A stretch of DNA of 28,571 bases from JBBQZU01 sp038207425. GTDB lineage: Bacteria > Bacteroidota > Bacteroidia > Flavobacteriales_D > Cryomorphaceae. Each line of letters begins with the position of its first letter. Position 1 is the first letter of the stretch. Shown here in pieces: positions 1-8,540 of this stretch. The position numbers and the translations under genes are program-made. A model generated the notes under the pieces. That model was not told the DNA's origin. It saw only the letters and a list, made by a program, of their open reading frames with translations, and ran no database searches. The stretch lies in contig JBBQZU010000033.1 in assembly GCA_038207425.1 (NCBI GenBank), positions 1 through 28,571 on the forward strand. Reading direction: 5' to 3'.

Positions 1-2
1 GT

Positions 3-3000
3 GCGAACCAGACGCTCTGTGCAAACAATGCAGCAGCCACACTTAACGGTGCAGTAACGATAGCCACTGGCGGAACCTGGAGCGGCGGCGCGGGTACCTT
101 CACCCCGAATGCCAATACACTGAATGCTACCTACACGCCAATAGCCGCAGAGATTACCAATGGCATTGTGACCCTTACCCTTACTACTACCGGCAATAGC
201 ACTTGCTTGCCCGTAACCTCTCAGATGACCATCACTTTCACCCCGGCACCGACAGCAAATGCCGGACTGGACAGAACGGTATGCGCCAACAATGCTGAAT
301 TGAATCTAAATGGTTCAATCAACATTGCCACAAGCGGAATCTGGAGCGGCGGTTCGGGAACTTTTACCCCAAACAATACCACCCTTAACGCTACCTACAC
401 CCCATCAGCGGCCGAGATTACGGCAGGTAACGTAACCCTTACCCTTACTACTACGGGCAATGGAACTTGTATAGCAGTGACTGACCAAATGGTAATCACC
501 ATTACCCCGGCACCCATAGTGAATGCCGGAACAGATATAGTGGTGTGTGGTAACAATGCCGCAATAAACCTCAATGGTTCTGTGGTAAATGCTGGCGGAG
601 GAACTTGGACCGGAGGTCTTGGAACTTTCAATCCAAATGCAAATACCTTGAACGCTGTTTATACTCCAACCCTACCAGAAATAGTGGCTGGTTCTATCAC
701 ATTCACCCTTACTTCTACAGGCAATAACGGTTGTATTGCAGTTACTAACCAAGTACTGGTTACAATAACTCCAACGCCTACCGTAAATGCAAGTATTGAT
801 CAAACAATATGTGCTTCAACACCTGCAGCTACCCTAAATGGAGCGTTTACCATTTCAACAGGTGCACAATGGAGTGGAGGCGCAGGTACATTCAGCCCGA
901 ATGTACTTGCTATGAATGCAGTGTATACCCCAACGGCTGCCGAAATAGTATTGGGAAGCGTAACCCTAACCCTTACTACCATCGGAAATGGAAATTGCAT
1001 TGCAATGAGCGATCAGGTGCTAATAAATTATGCCCCGATACCTGCAGTGAACGCAGGAACTGCATTGGTTTCATGTGCAAATAACCCGGTAGTAACGCTA
1101 AACGGGAACTTCACGAACTCAACAGGAGCACAGTGGAGCGGTGGTACTGGATTCTTTAATCCAACCAACCAAACTATGAATGCAACCTACACGCCGTCAG
1201 CAACTGAGATTACAAATGGTTTTGTAACACTTACTCTTACTTCCATTGGTGCCGGTGCTTGCACGCCTGCCACATCAAGCGTGAACATTACCATAAACCC
1301 ATCACCGGTAGTAAATGCAGGGGCGAACTTCAGTATGTGCGCCAACAACATCAGTACCCCTTTGAATGGCTCTGTGAGTTTCGCAACAGGCGGTATATGG
1401 TCAGGGGGCGCTGGTGCGTTTGCTCCCAATGCAACCACTCTAAATGCATCTTACCAGCCCACCGCGGCTGAATTATCGGCAGGCTTCGTAGTGCTTACAC
1501 TCACATCTACCGGAAACGGAACATGCAATACCGTAAGCGGTCAGGTCACCATTACTCTTACGCCATCCCCGATTGTAGATGCAGGTGTCAACGTGTCGGT
1601 TTGCGCAAACAACCCGACTGCGCAGCTCAATGCATCATTTACTGTTGCCAGCGGTGTAACCTGGAGCGGTGGTGCCGGATCATATAATCCTTCGAGCAAT
1701 GCAACCAATGCCCAATATACCCCAAGTCCATCAGAAATAAGCAATGGTACCGTAACCCTTACCCTTACTTCATTTGGTAATGGTAACTGTTTGCCTGCTT
1801 CTGATCAGGTAACCATTACAATAACTCCTGCCCCTGTGGTAAATGCCGGTATAGATGTATTTGCCTGTGTTGATAATCTTTCTGTGCCATTGACCGGCGT
1901 AGTAACCGGACCTACTTCTACAGGCGTATGGTCTACATCGGGCACAGGAAGTTTTGTACCTAATCCATTTACTTTGAATGGATCTTATATTGCATCAAGC
2001 GTTGATTCTATAATCGGTTCGGTTCAGCTTACACTTACATCTACAGGCAATGGATTGTGCACTCCGGTAAATGATGTAATGACCGTATTTATATTGCCGG
2101 CTGGTACTTCAAATGCAGGCCTTGACCGCACGGTTTGTGTCAATAACTCGGCAGTTGGCCTTACAGGAACCATAGGCGGCTCAGCAAGCTCAGGTGTTTG
2201 GAGCACATCAGGTACAGGTATTTTCACGCCAAGTAATATTGTAACGAATCCAACTTATCTGCCAAGCGCTGCTGATATTGCTGCGGGCAATGTAACTATT
2301 ACATTCTCCGTGAATTCATGCAACCAGGCTGCCGATAATATGGTCATTACCATTACTCCGGCGCCGATTGTAAATGCTGGTGCTGATCTTACCGCCTGCT
2401 CGTCTGATCTTGGAATACAACTTTCAGGCGCAGTATCAGGTGCAAGCAATACCGGTATATGGACAACTTCAGGTACGGGAACTTTTGTTCCCGATGCAAA
2501 CACTCTTAACGCTACCTACCAATGGAGCGCTGCTGATATCGTGGCTCAGGTTATTACCTTGACGCTATCTGCTACCGGAATTGGCAATTGTGTTGGTGTA
2601 ACTGACCAGCTTACGCTTAATGTATTCCCACAAGGGGTATCCAATGCTGGTGCCGACCAAACGGTTTGTGCCAACAACTCAGTGATACAACTCAACGCTT
2701 CTCTTACAGGCGCCACCCAGGGTATCTGGACCACTACTGGTACAGGCACTTTCTCACCTTCGCCTATTGTATTCAACGCAACGTATACACCTGGCTCTGC
2801 TGATATCGCTATTGGTTCTGCTAACCTGATCTTTACTGCTACCAACAGTTGCAATAGTGCGATTGACTTTATGGTGGTTATTATTACTCCAGCTCCCGTG
2901 GTGAATGCCGGCGCTGATCAAGAGGTTTGCGGAACCATTATACCATTTGCTATAAATGGCTCGGTGAGCAATGCTGGTGGTGGACTATGGTCTACTTCGG

Positions 3001-5807
3001 GTACCGGTGTTTTCCAAAATGCGGGTAATTTGAGCACTTTCTACGTAGCCAGTCCAGCAGATATTACTGCGGGCCAGGTGCAACTAACCCTTACTTCCAT
3101 AAGCAATGGCAATTGTATTGCCGTGAGTGATGTGATGACCATCTCAATGAATACCGGAATTGTTGTAAATGCGGGTACGGACCGCTCAGTTTGTACCTCT
3201 GTCGGTTCTACTGTGATATCAGGCCTAGTATCTAACGGGTCTACCACAGGAACTTGGACTACTACTGGTACAGGCTTCTTCACCCCGAACGCTAACAGCT
3301 TGAACGCCATATACACATTCAGCCCTGCTGACGTGTTGGCTGGGTCAATAAACATGACACTCACATCCACCAATAACGGCATTTGCCAGGAGGTTTCTGA
3401 TAGTTTTGAGCTTACCTTCGGAAATACCGCTTTTGTTGATGCCGGCGATAACTTTACGGTATGCCAATCTCAGGATCTTATACAACTCAATGGTTTTGCA
3501 AGCGGAGAGACCAATACAGGAATTTGGAGCACTTCGGGATCAGGTACTTTCTTCCCTTCTGCCGGTGATCTCAATGCATTCTATGCACCAAGTGCTGCTG
3601 ACTACGCTGCCGGTATTGCTCAACTCACCCTTGTATCTACCAATAGCGTGCTTTGCAACGAAGGTACTGATCAACTTACCCTTACCTTACAGCCATTGCC
3701 TCAAGCCAATGCCGGAGCCGACATCCTAGTCTGCGGCGCTACAGAACCGGTGCAGGTTGTTGGAAATATAACAGGTGCGACTGGACCATTGTGGACATCC
3801 AGTGGTACAGGCCAGTTCCTACCTAATGACGCAGCCCTGGTGGTGCTATATATTCCATCAGAAGTAGATAGCATTATAGGATCTGTTACCCTTACTCTCA
3901 CTACCACAGGCAATGGCCAATGCAACGCCGCATCCAATCAAATGATAATATCATTCGATGGTGTTGTAATTCCTAATGCAGGTCCTCCAAGCGTTGAAGT
4001 TTGCGAAACTACCACAACGGTGCCTTTAAATGGCTCCCTGAGCGGTGTTAGTGGATTTGACTGGAGTACTTCAGGAACAGGATCATTCAATCCGGGCCCT
4101 GATCAACTGGCAACAAATTACCTGCCTTCTCAGGATGACGTTGCGGCAGGTTTTGTTAAAGTGTACCTGGCTACTGAAGCCAATGGAAGTTGTCCGGGCG
4201 GTATCGATTCTCTACTCATCAATTTCGACAGGATACCTGCGATTGACGTAGCTCCAAGCGCTGCATCGTGCACATCAAGCCCCGAGGTGAGCCTTGCGGC
4301 AAACGTGGCTTTCCAGGACGCAATACTATGGACAGCCAGTGGTGGAGGTACTTTCTCACCGAGCAACTCTGTGGCCAATGTAACATACATCCCAACTGTA
4401 GCTGAAGTACTGTCAGGATCATCAACTGTTACCATATCTCTTTCCAATAACGGAGCTTGTGGTGGCAGTAACCAGAACGTTATGCTCAATTTTGTTTCGC
4501 CTGCCGCAGTTGATGCCGGAACTGAAATTGTAATATGTGCAACTCAAGAAATGGTGCAACTTGATGGTGCAGTGAGCGGCGGTACAAATACAGGCCAGTG
4601 GAGCACCCTGGGCTTTGGTACTTTTGGCCCTACAGGCAATGGAATCGGTGCGTTCTACAATGTATCGCCTACTGACGTGCTGGTTGGATTTGTGAACTTT
4701 ACCCTTACATCAACCAATAACGGCCCATGCCCTGCCGTGAGCGATGCAATGCAAATGTTAATAAACCGCGCGCCAATTGTAAATGCCGGACCTGATATAC
4801 CAGTATGTGCCTCATCGGGTACCTATCCGCTAAACGCCACATCAAGTGATGTAGCATCAATATTATGGTCTACCTCTGGCGATGGTGTATTCCTCCCATC
4901 GGCTGATGTAGCCGACCCAGAATATGTATTTGGTACCAATGATGCTGTAAGCGGATTGATTACCATTACACTCACAGGTGTTGGAAATCAGGGCTGTGGT
5001 AATGTGAGTGATAATAAAATGCTCACCGTAACCAACCCTCTGACTTCAGGCTTTGGTTACACCAATGCCTGTGCGGGTGCGTCAGCCTTGTTTACTGACC
5101 AAACCCAGGTTTTCAACGGAACAATTTCTGCATGGAACTGGAATTTTGGAAATGGCAATGAATCGTCACAGCAAAATCCACAGTTTAGCTTCGATGAAGA
5201 AGGCAGCTACAGCGTTACACTCACTGTATCATCTTCATTAGGATGTAATGATGCAATCACCCAAATCGTAACTGTACTTCCAAGACCTACGGCAAGCTTT
5301 ACGATGAGTAATAACCCTGCTCCGATATTCTTTGATGTAATATTCAGTAACAACTCTAACAATGCATCAGGCTATCAGTGGATATTCGGCGACGGACTAG
5401 GCACCTCTGATGATATGAATCCTGTGTATGCCTACCAGAATCCAGGTGAGTACGTTGTAACGCTTATCGCCAGCAATGACGAAGGCTGTACTGATAGCTT
5501 CACGCGAAATATTGTGATCGATGCCACCTACGTGTTGCCTCCCCGATTACCTAATAGCTTCTCTCCGAATGGCGATGGATTCAACGATATATTCTTCGTG
5601 CGCGGAGGGCCTTTCACTGAGATGAACTTCAAAGTGTATAACGGATGGGGCCGAAATGTATTTAGCTCTGCAAACCAGGAATTAGGCTGGGATGGATTTG
5701 ATGATGGCAAACAAGCTCCTTCAGGAGTATATGTGTACACCATCAAAGCTACAACCGAATACGGTGATACTTATGAATTCTCAGGTAAAATTAATCTGTT
5801 GCGATAA
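3..5807 (+). CDS. Giant repeat surface protein with PKD domains and T9SS type B (CHU_C) sorting domain, 5'-partial
   Basis: The frame is open from the left edge, so the true start lies outside; the GTG at 168 is internal. About 1,934 residues are visible. They contain 18 complete repeats of about 88 residues plus one partial repeat at the left edge. Each unit opens like VNAGxDxxVC, continues LNG...W(S/T)GG or WSTSGTGTF, then YxPSxxEIxxGxVTLTLTSTGNGxC, and ends ITPAP. Most units carry two cysteines, which suggests disulfide-stabilised beta-sandwiches (inference). Two PKD-like domains follow from about 5043, with WNWNFGNGN and YQWIFGDG. The last 85 or so residues (LPNSFSPNGDGFNDIF ... GWGRNVF ... 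GVYVYTIKA) are the gliding-motility/CHU_C C-terminal domain known to direct export through T9SS. The product is therefore probably a secreted or cell-surface adhesin/matrix protein. The PorP/SprF gene starts 2 bp downstream, the usual pairing. The ligand is unknown. Confidence 0.9.
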   Translation, partial: ANQTLCANNAAATLNGAVTIATGGTWSGGAGTFTPNANTLNATYTPIAAEITNGIVTLTLTTTGNSTCLPVTSQMTITFTPAPTANAGLDRTVCANNAELNLNGSINIATSGIWSGGSGTFTPNNTTLNATYTPSAAEITAGNVTLTLTTTGNGTCIAVTDQMVITITPAPIVNAGTDIVVCGNNAAINLNGSVVNAGGGTWTGGLGTFNPNANTLNAVYTPTLPEIVAGSITFTLTSTGNNGCIAVTNQVLVTITPTPTVNASIDQTICASTPAATLNGAFTISTGAQWSGGAGTFSPNVLAMNAVYTPTAAEIVLGSVTLTLTTIGNGNCIAMSDQVLINYAPIPAVNAGTALVSCANNPVVTLNGNFTNSTGAQWSGGTGFFNPTNQTMNATYTPSATEITNGFVTLTLTSIGAGACTPATSSVNITINPSPVVNAGANFSMCANNISTPLNGSVSFATGGIWSGGAGAFAPNATTLNASYQPTAAELSAGFVVLTLTSTGNGTCNTVSGQVTITLTPSPIVDAGVNVSVCANNPTAQLNASFTVASGVTWSGGAGSYNPSSNATNAQYTPSPSEISNGTVTLTLTSFGNGNCLPASDQVTITITPAPVVNAGIDVFACVDNLSVPLTGVVTGPTSTGVWSTSGTGSFVPNPFTLNGSYIASSVDSIIGSVQLTLTSTGNGLCTPVNDVMTVFILPAGTSNAGLDRTVCVNNSAVGLTGTIGGSASSGVWSTSGTGIFTPSNIVTNPTYLPSAADIAAGNVTITFSVNSCNQAADNMVITITPAPIVNAGADLTACSSDLGIQLSGAVSGASNTGIWTTSGTGTFVPDANTLNATYQWSAADIVAQVITLTLSATGIGNCVGVTDQLTLNVFPQGVSNAGADQTVCANNSVIQLNASLTGATQGIWTTTGTGTFSPSPIVFNATYTPGSADIAIGSANLIFTATNSCNSAIDFMVVIITPAPVVNAGADQEVCGTIIPFAINGSVSNAGGGLWSTSGTGVFQNAGNLSTFYVASPADITAGQVQLTLTSISNGNCIAVSDVMTISMNTGIVVNAGTDRSVCTSVGSTVISGLVSNGSTTGTWTTTGTGFFTPNANSLNAIYTFSPADVLAGSINMTLTSTNNGICQEVSDSFELTFGNTAFVDAGDNFTVCQSQDLIQLNGFASGETNTGIWSTSGSGTFFPSAGDLNAFYAPSAADYAAGIAQLTLVSTNSVLCNEGTDQLTLTLQPLPQANAGADILVCGATEPVQVVGNITGATGPLWTSSGTGQFLPNDAALVVLYIPSEVDSIIGSVTLTLTTTGNGQCNAASNQMIISFDGVVIPNAGPPSVEVCETTTTVPLNGSLSGVSGFDWSTSGTGSFNPGPDQLATNYLPSQDDVAAGFVKVYLATEANGSCPGGIDSLLINFDRIPAIDVAPSAASCTSSPEVSLAANVAFQDAILWTASGGGTFSPSNSVANVTYIPTVAEVLSGSSTVTISLSNNGACGGSNQNVMLNFVSPAAVDAGTEIVICATQEMVQLDGAVSGGTNTGQWSTLGFGTFGPTGNGIGAFYNVSPTDVLVGFVNFTLTSTNNGPCPAVSDAMQMLINRAPIVNAGPDIPVCASSGTYPLNATSSDVASILWSTSGDGVFLPSADVADPEYVFGTNDAVSGLITITLTGVGNQGCGNVSDNKMLTVTNPLTSGFGYTNACAGASALFTDQTQVFNGTISAWNWNFGNGNESSQQNPQFSFDEEGSYSVTLTVSSSLGCNDAITQIVTVLPRPTASFTMSNNPAPIFFDVIFSNNSNNASGYQWIFGDGLGTSDDMNPVYAYQNPGEYVVTLIASNDEGCTDSFTRNIVIDATYVLPPRLPNSFSPNGDGFNDIFFVRGGPFTEMNFKVYNGWGRNVFSSANQELGWDGFDDGKQAPSGVYVYTIKATTEYGDTYEFSGKINLLR
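255..1838 (+). repeat. Six tandem coding repeats, each exactly 264 bp
   Basis: Unit starts, taken at the codon before AsnAla(Gly/Ser), fall at 255, 519, 783, 1047, 1311 and 1575, with the next unit at 1839. Every interval is exactly 264 bp (88 codons), with no indel in six copies. These units share the short W(S/T)GG loop and similar DNA blocks such as GTAACCCTTACCCTTACT. The partial unit at the left edge fits the same spacing. This suggests recent amplification or homogenisation. Confidence 0.85.
1839..5036 (+). repeat. Diverged tandem coding repeats, twelve units of about 261-270 bp
   Basis: Unit starts are 1839, 2109, 2370, 2640, 2901, 3165, 3435, 3705, 3972, 4242, 4509 and 4779; the first eleven lengths are 270, 261, 270, 261, 264, 270, 270, 267, 270, 267 and 270 bp. 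They differ from the upstream block in having WSTSGTGTF-like loops. The unit at 4242 is the most degenerate, with IDVAPSAASC in place of the NAG opening. Confidence 0.8.
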
Positions 5808-5809
5808 CC

Positions 5810-6802
5810 ATGAAAACAAACTCTAATAACTCAATCGTTACTGCGGTAATCATAACTGCAGTAATGGCCATTGCTGGCAAAACAGCCGCCCAGGACGCTC
5901 AACTATCGCAATACGATGCGGTACCGGTTATTTTCAACCCAGCTAATACAGGTATGTTGAAATACACCGACTTGCGTATCTCGGCTTTGTACAGGTCGCA
6001 ATGGAGCAGCCTCTCTACCAGCTTCAACACCTTCGCAGTATCGTTTGATATGGCCCAGGGAGAAAGATTCGGGGTAGGTGCTACTTTTGTAAATACCGAC
6101 TATGCCAACGTAATCAGCTCATCCAATTTCCTGGTGTCGGGAGGGTATCAGATTTCTGACCCAAACAACCCGAAAGTTCTAATGTCTGTGGGTGCCCAAC
6201 TTGGATTTATCTACAAAAGAGTGAACATAAACGAGCTTATTTTCGACCGTCAATACGATGGGTTCAACTTTGACTATAGCCTACCGAGCTACGAACAGTT
6301 CGACCGGGTAAACAGAATGATGTTTGATGCCAATATGGGCTTCTCGTATAAATCGACCGACCGAACTAAGAAGATCAATCCATTTGCCGACATGGCAGTA
6401 TTTCATATTACCATGCCTAATGAATCGTTTATCGGTGAAACAAAATCCAAACTCCCAATCAGATGGATGGGGCAGGCAGGAGCCCGAGTTGAATTGTCGC
6501 GTGTGCTTGTGATCGATCCTTCAGTGGTTTATATGCGTCAGCGTAACTCTGAACAGTTTCTTATAAATTGCCTCGGATTGTATGAGATTCAAGGTACCCC
6601 GTATCAGGTGCTCGGCGGACTTGGCTACAGAACTTCCGATGCAGTAATTGTACACGCAGGGTTCAGACACAACGCCAATATCTTCAGGATATCGTATGAT
6701 ATTAATACATCGCCTCTCAGCAAATTTTCTAACAACCGCGGAGCACTTGAATTTACTGCCATCTATCGCCCGGGACGAAAAACCAAACGAGCAATTTATT
6801 AG
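5810..6802 (+). CDS. PorP/SprF family type IX secretion outer-membrane protein
   Basis: A 330-residue protein with an N-terminal export signal (hydrophobic run about residues 9-27, ending KTAAQ). It then has the family's opening, AQLSQYDAVPVIFNPANTGM, matching the PorP/SprF pattern QYxxxPxxxNPAxAG. The remainder alternates polar and hydrophobic residues as expected for an outer-membrane beta-barrel, including LRISALYRSQWSSL and GVGATFVNTDY. Family members pair with individual giant T9SS cargoes, as SprF does with SprB in Flavobacterium johnsoniae, and are needed for their export or surface attachment. The gene begins 2 bp after the cargo gene's stop, so the two are almost certainly co-transcribed. 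It ends in TAG at 6800-6802. Assignment to the family is firm; partnership with the upstream cargo is inferred from position. Confidence 0.9.
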   Translation: MKTNSNNSIVTAVIITAVMAIAGKTAAQDAQLSQYDAVPVIFNPANTGMLKYTDLRISALYRSQWSSLSTSFNTFAVSFDMAQGERFGVGATFVNTDYANVISSSNFLVSGGYQISDPNNPKVLMSVGAQLGFIYKRVNINELIFDRQYDGFNFDYSLPSYEQFDRVNRMMFDANMGFSYKSTDRTKKINPFADMAVFHITMPNESFIGETKSKLPIRWMGQAGARVELSRVLVIDPSVVYMRQRNSEQFLINCLGLYEIQGTPYQVLGGLGYRTSDAVIVHAGFRHNANIFRISYDINTSPLSKFSNNRGALEFTAIYRPGRKTKRAIY

Positions 6803-6819
6803 AGTAAAGGAACAAAATA

Positions 6820-6850
6820 TTTAGATGAGCCTAAAAAATTGATAACTTTG
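6820..6850 (+). promoter_or_regulatory. Promoter with DtxR-type operator for the metal-uptake operon
   Basis: A TAACTTTG box at 6843-6850 matches the Bacteroidota -7 consensus TAnnTTTG. Immediately upstream, 6820-6835 reads TTTAGATGAGCCTAAA, a palindrome with half-sites TTTAG and CTAAA around 6 bp. Its composition resembles operators of DtxR-family repressors, and it covers the spacer and -33 region. The likely start codon, ATG 6856, lies only 5 bp beyond the -7 box, which implies a leaderless or nearly leaderless transcript. The last gene of the operon encodes a DtxR-family protein, the natural candidate to bind here. Confidence 0.6.
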
Positions 6851-6855
6851 TGCCC

Positions 6856-7755
6856 ATGAGGCACTTTGTTATTTTATGGGGGTTGCTATTGCTGGCCGGT
6901 TGTGCAAGTGAACCAACACCTAAGGGAAACACACTGATAGTATGCACCACCGGCATGGTAGGCGATGCTGTGAAAAGCATGGTTGGCCCCGCTTGTGAAG
7001 TTAGGGTTTTGATGGGGCCCGGTACCGACCCGCATCTGTTTAAGCCATCAAAAGAAAGTCTTGACTTGCTAAGCAGCGCTGATGCAATTGTGGCTAATGG
7101 CTTGCACCTCGAAGGGCGTATGCAGGATATTCTCGATAAACTTTCGCGAAATAGAATCGTCATTTTTGCAAGCGATGGTATTGCTCCTTCTCAATTGCTT
7201 TATGTTGATGAGTCGGCCAAAACGCCCGATCCGCATATCTGGTTTGACATGGGCATTTGGCGAAAAGCCTGCACCCATATTGGCAAGTCGTTGGCAGCCA
7301 AACTACCTGATTGCTATAACGAAGCTTCCCATCTGGCATACTTGGCTATGCTCGATTCTCTTAATACAGAAGTGCGTGCTGCTCTCGGTGTGTTGCCTGC
7401 AGAGCAGCGGGTTTTGATCACAGCCCATGATGCCTTTGGCTATTTTGGTAGAGCGTATGGAGTTGAAGTTCTTGCCTTGCAGGGTATATCTACCGTATCA
7501 GAGTATGGTGTGCGCGATGTATCGCAAATGGTCGACCTGATTACCGAAAGAGGAATCAAGGCCCTGTTTACCGAGTCTAGCATATCACCCCGCTCTATGG
7601 AAGCTGTAGTGGCAGGCTGCGCCGAAAAGGGATTTGCCGTAAGGCAGGGTGGCACCTTATACACTGATGCACTTGGCCCGGTTGGTTCTGGAGCCGATAC
7701 ATACGCTGGGATGGTAAAATATAATGTTGGTACAATTAAATCTGCATTACAATGA
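6856..7755 (+). CDS. Metal ABC transporter substrate-binding lipoprotein (TroA/ZnuA-like)
   Basis: Binds a divalent metal (Mn, Zn or Fe) in the periplasm and delivers it to the ABC permeases encoded next. The preferred start is ATG 6856 (299 aa), because the GTG at 6850 lies inside the promoter box. A lipoprotein signal with lipobox LLAGC places the modified cysteine at residue 16. The four expected ligands of the TroA cluster A-I family are visible: His60 (GTDPHLF), His127 (DPHIWFDM), His191 (TAHDAFGYFG) and Asp281 (GADTYAGMVKYN). A third ligand His, rather than the Glu of PsaA-type manganese proteins, puts the site in the TroA/ZnuA class, which does not settle the metal. The stop overlaps the ATPase start by 4 bp (ATGA), so translation is probably coupled. 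Confidence 0.9.
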   Translation: MRHFVILWGLLLLAGCASEPTPKGNTLIVCTTGMVGDAVKSMVGPACEVRVLMGPGTDPHLFKPSKESLDLLSSADAIVANGLHLEGRMQDILDKLSRNRIVIFASDGIAPSQLLYVDESAKTPDPHIWFDMGIWRKACTHIGKSLAAKLPDCYNEASHLAYLAMLDSLNTEVRAALGVLPAEQRVLITAHDAFGYFGRAYGVEVLALQGISTVSEYGVRDVSQMVDLITERGIKALFTESSISPRSMEAVVAGCAEKGFAVRQGGTLYTDALGPVGSGADTYAGMVKYNVGTIKSALQ

Positions 7756-8534
7756 CTTCGCTCGAAGCACATAACCTTACCGTAAGCTATGACCGGCAGC
7801 CCGTGCTGTGGAATGTTGACTTTGAAGTGCCTGCCGGCAATTTGGTAGGCATTATAGGACCCAACGGCTCGGGCAAGACTACGCTGCTGAAAGCGGCCAT
7901 GGGTATACTGCCCGCTGACAGTGGATATATCCGCTTTTTCGGGAAACCTATCGCTGAAGTACGCGATCGTATAAGCTACGTGCCCCAACGCCAGTCGGTC
8001 GATTGGGATTTTCCCGCATCGGTCATGGATGTATGCCTCATGGGCCGATACCGCAAGGGAAACCTTTTTGGCAGACTTTCGCAGATTGACCATGAAATAG
8101 CTGCCGAAGCGCTACACCGTGTGGGTATGAGCGAATTTGCCAGACGGCAAATAAGCGAACTGAGTGGCGGACAGCAGCAGCGCGTCTTCATAGCCCGCTC
8201 ACTCGCTCAGCAGGCTGATATGTACCTTATGGACGAACCATTTGCCGGTATTGATGCCTCGAGCGAAGAGAGTATTCTCGCCATACTCAGAGAACTCAAA
8301 AGCGCGGGTAAAACAGTGGTAATGGTACACCACGACTTGCATACCGCCATTGAATTTTTCGACTGGATTGTGCTGCTCAATACCCGCCTTGTGGCTTCGG
8401 GGCCAAAGGCCGAAGTACTCACTGAAGAAAATCTTCGCTCTGCCTACGGCGGCAAGCTCACTTTGCTGAGCCGTGTAGCCGATTTGGTAAAGCAGCAGGG
8501 CTTCCCCTTGCGTGAAAAATCAACCGGGGATTAA
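7752..8534 (+). CDS. Metal ABC transporter ATP-binding protein
   Basis: The 260-residue cytoplasmic ATPase that powers uptake of the metal captured by the upstream lipoprotein. All catalytic motifs are present: Walker A GPNGSGKT (residues 36-43), Q-loop VPQR (about 77-80), signature LSGGQQQR (137-144), Walker B MYLMDEP (157-163) and switch histidines in MVHHDLHTA (191-199). The segment RISYVPQRQSVDWDFPASV is typical of the ZnuC/MntB manganese-zinc-iron branch. Start ATG 7752 overlaps the stop of the binding-protein gene, and the next gene follows after 6 bp. The length is normal for the family and no active-site residue is missing. Confidence 0.93.
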   Translation: MTSLEAHNLTVSYDRQPVLWNVDFEVPAGNLVGIIGPNGSGKTTLLKAAMGILPADSGYIRFFGKPIAEVRDRISYVPQRQSVDWDFPASVMDVCLMGRYRKGNLFGRLSQIDHEIAAEALHRVGMSEFARRQISELSGGQQQRVFIARSLAQQADMYLMDEPFAGIDASSEESILAILRELKSAGKTVVMVHHDLHTAIEFFDWIVLLNTRLVASGPKAEVLTEENLRSAYGGKLTLLSRVADLVKQQGFPLREKSTGD

Positions 8535-8540
8535 AAGGCC

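Noticed and set aside
395..4489. Numerous antisense and off-frame ORFs across the adhesin repeats
   Set aside because: They recur with the repeat period and share the same composition, which is expected from tandem coding DNA rather than real genes.
6850..6855. GTG 6850 as start of the metal-binding lipoprotein
   Set aside because: The GTG begins at the last base of the TAACTTTG promoter box, and ATG 6856 gives a cleaner lipoprotein signal.
7440..8093. Minus-strand 217-codon ORF
   Set aside because: It overlaps the substrate-binding and ATPase genes, whose motifs are intact; the antisense translation resembles no family and is a composition effect.
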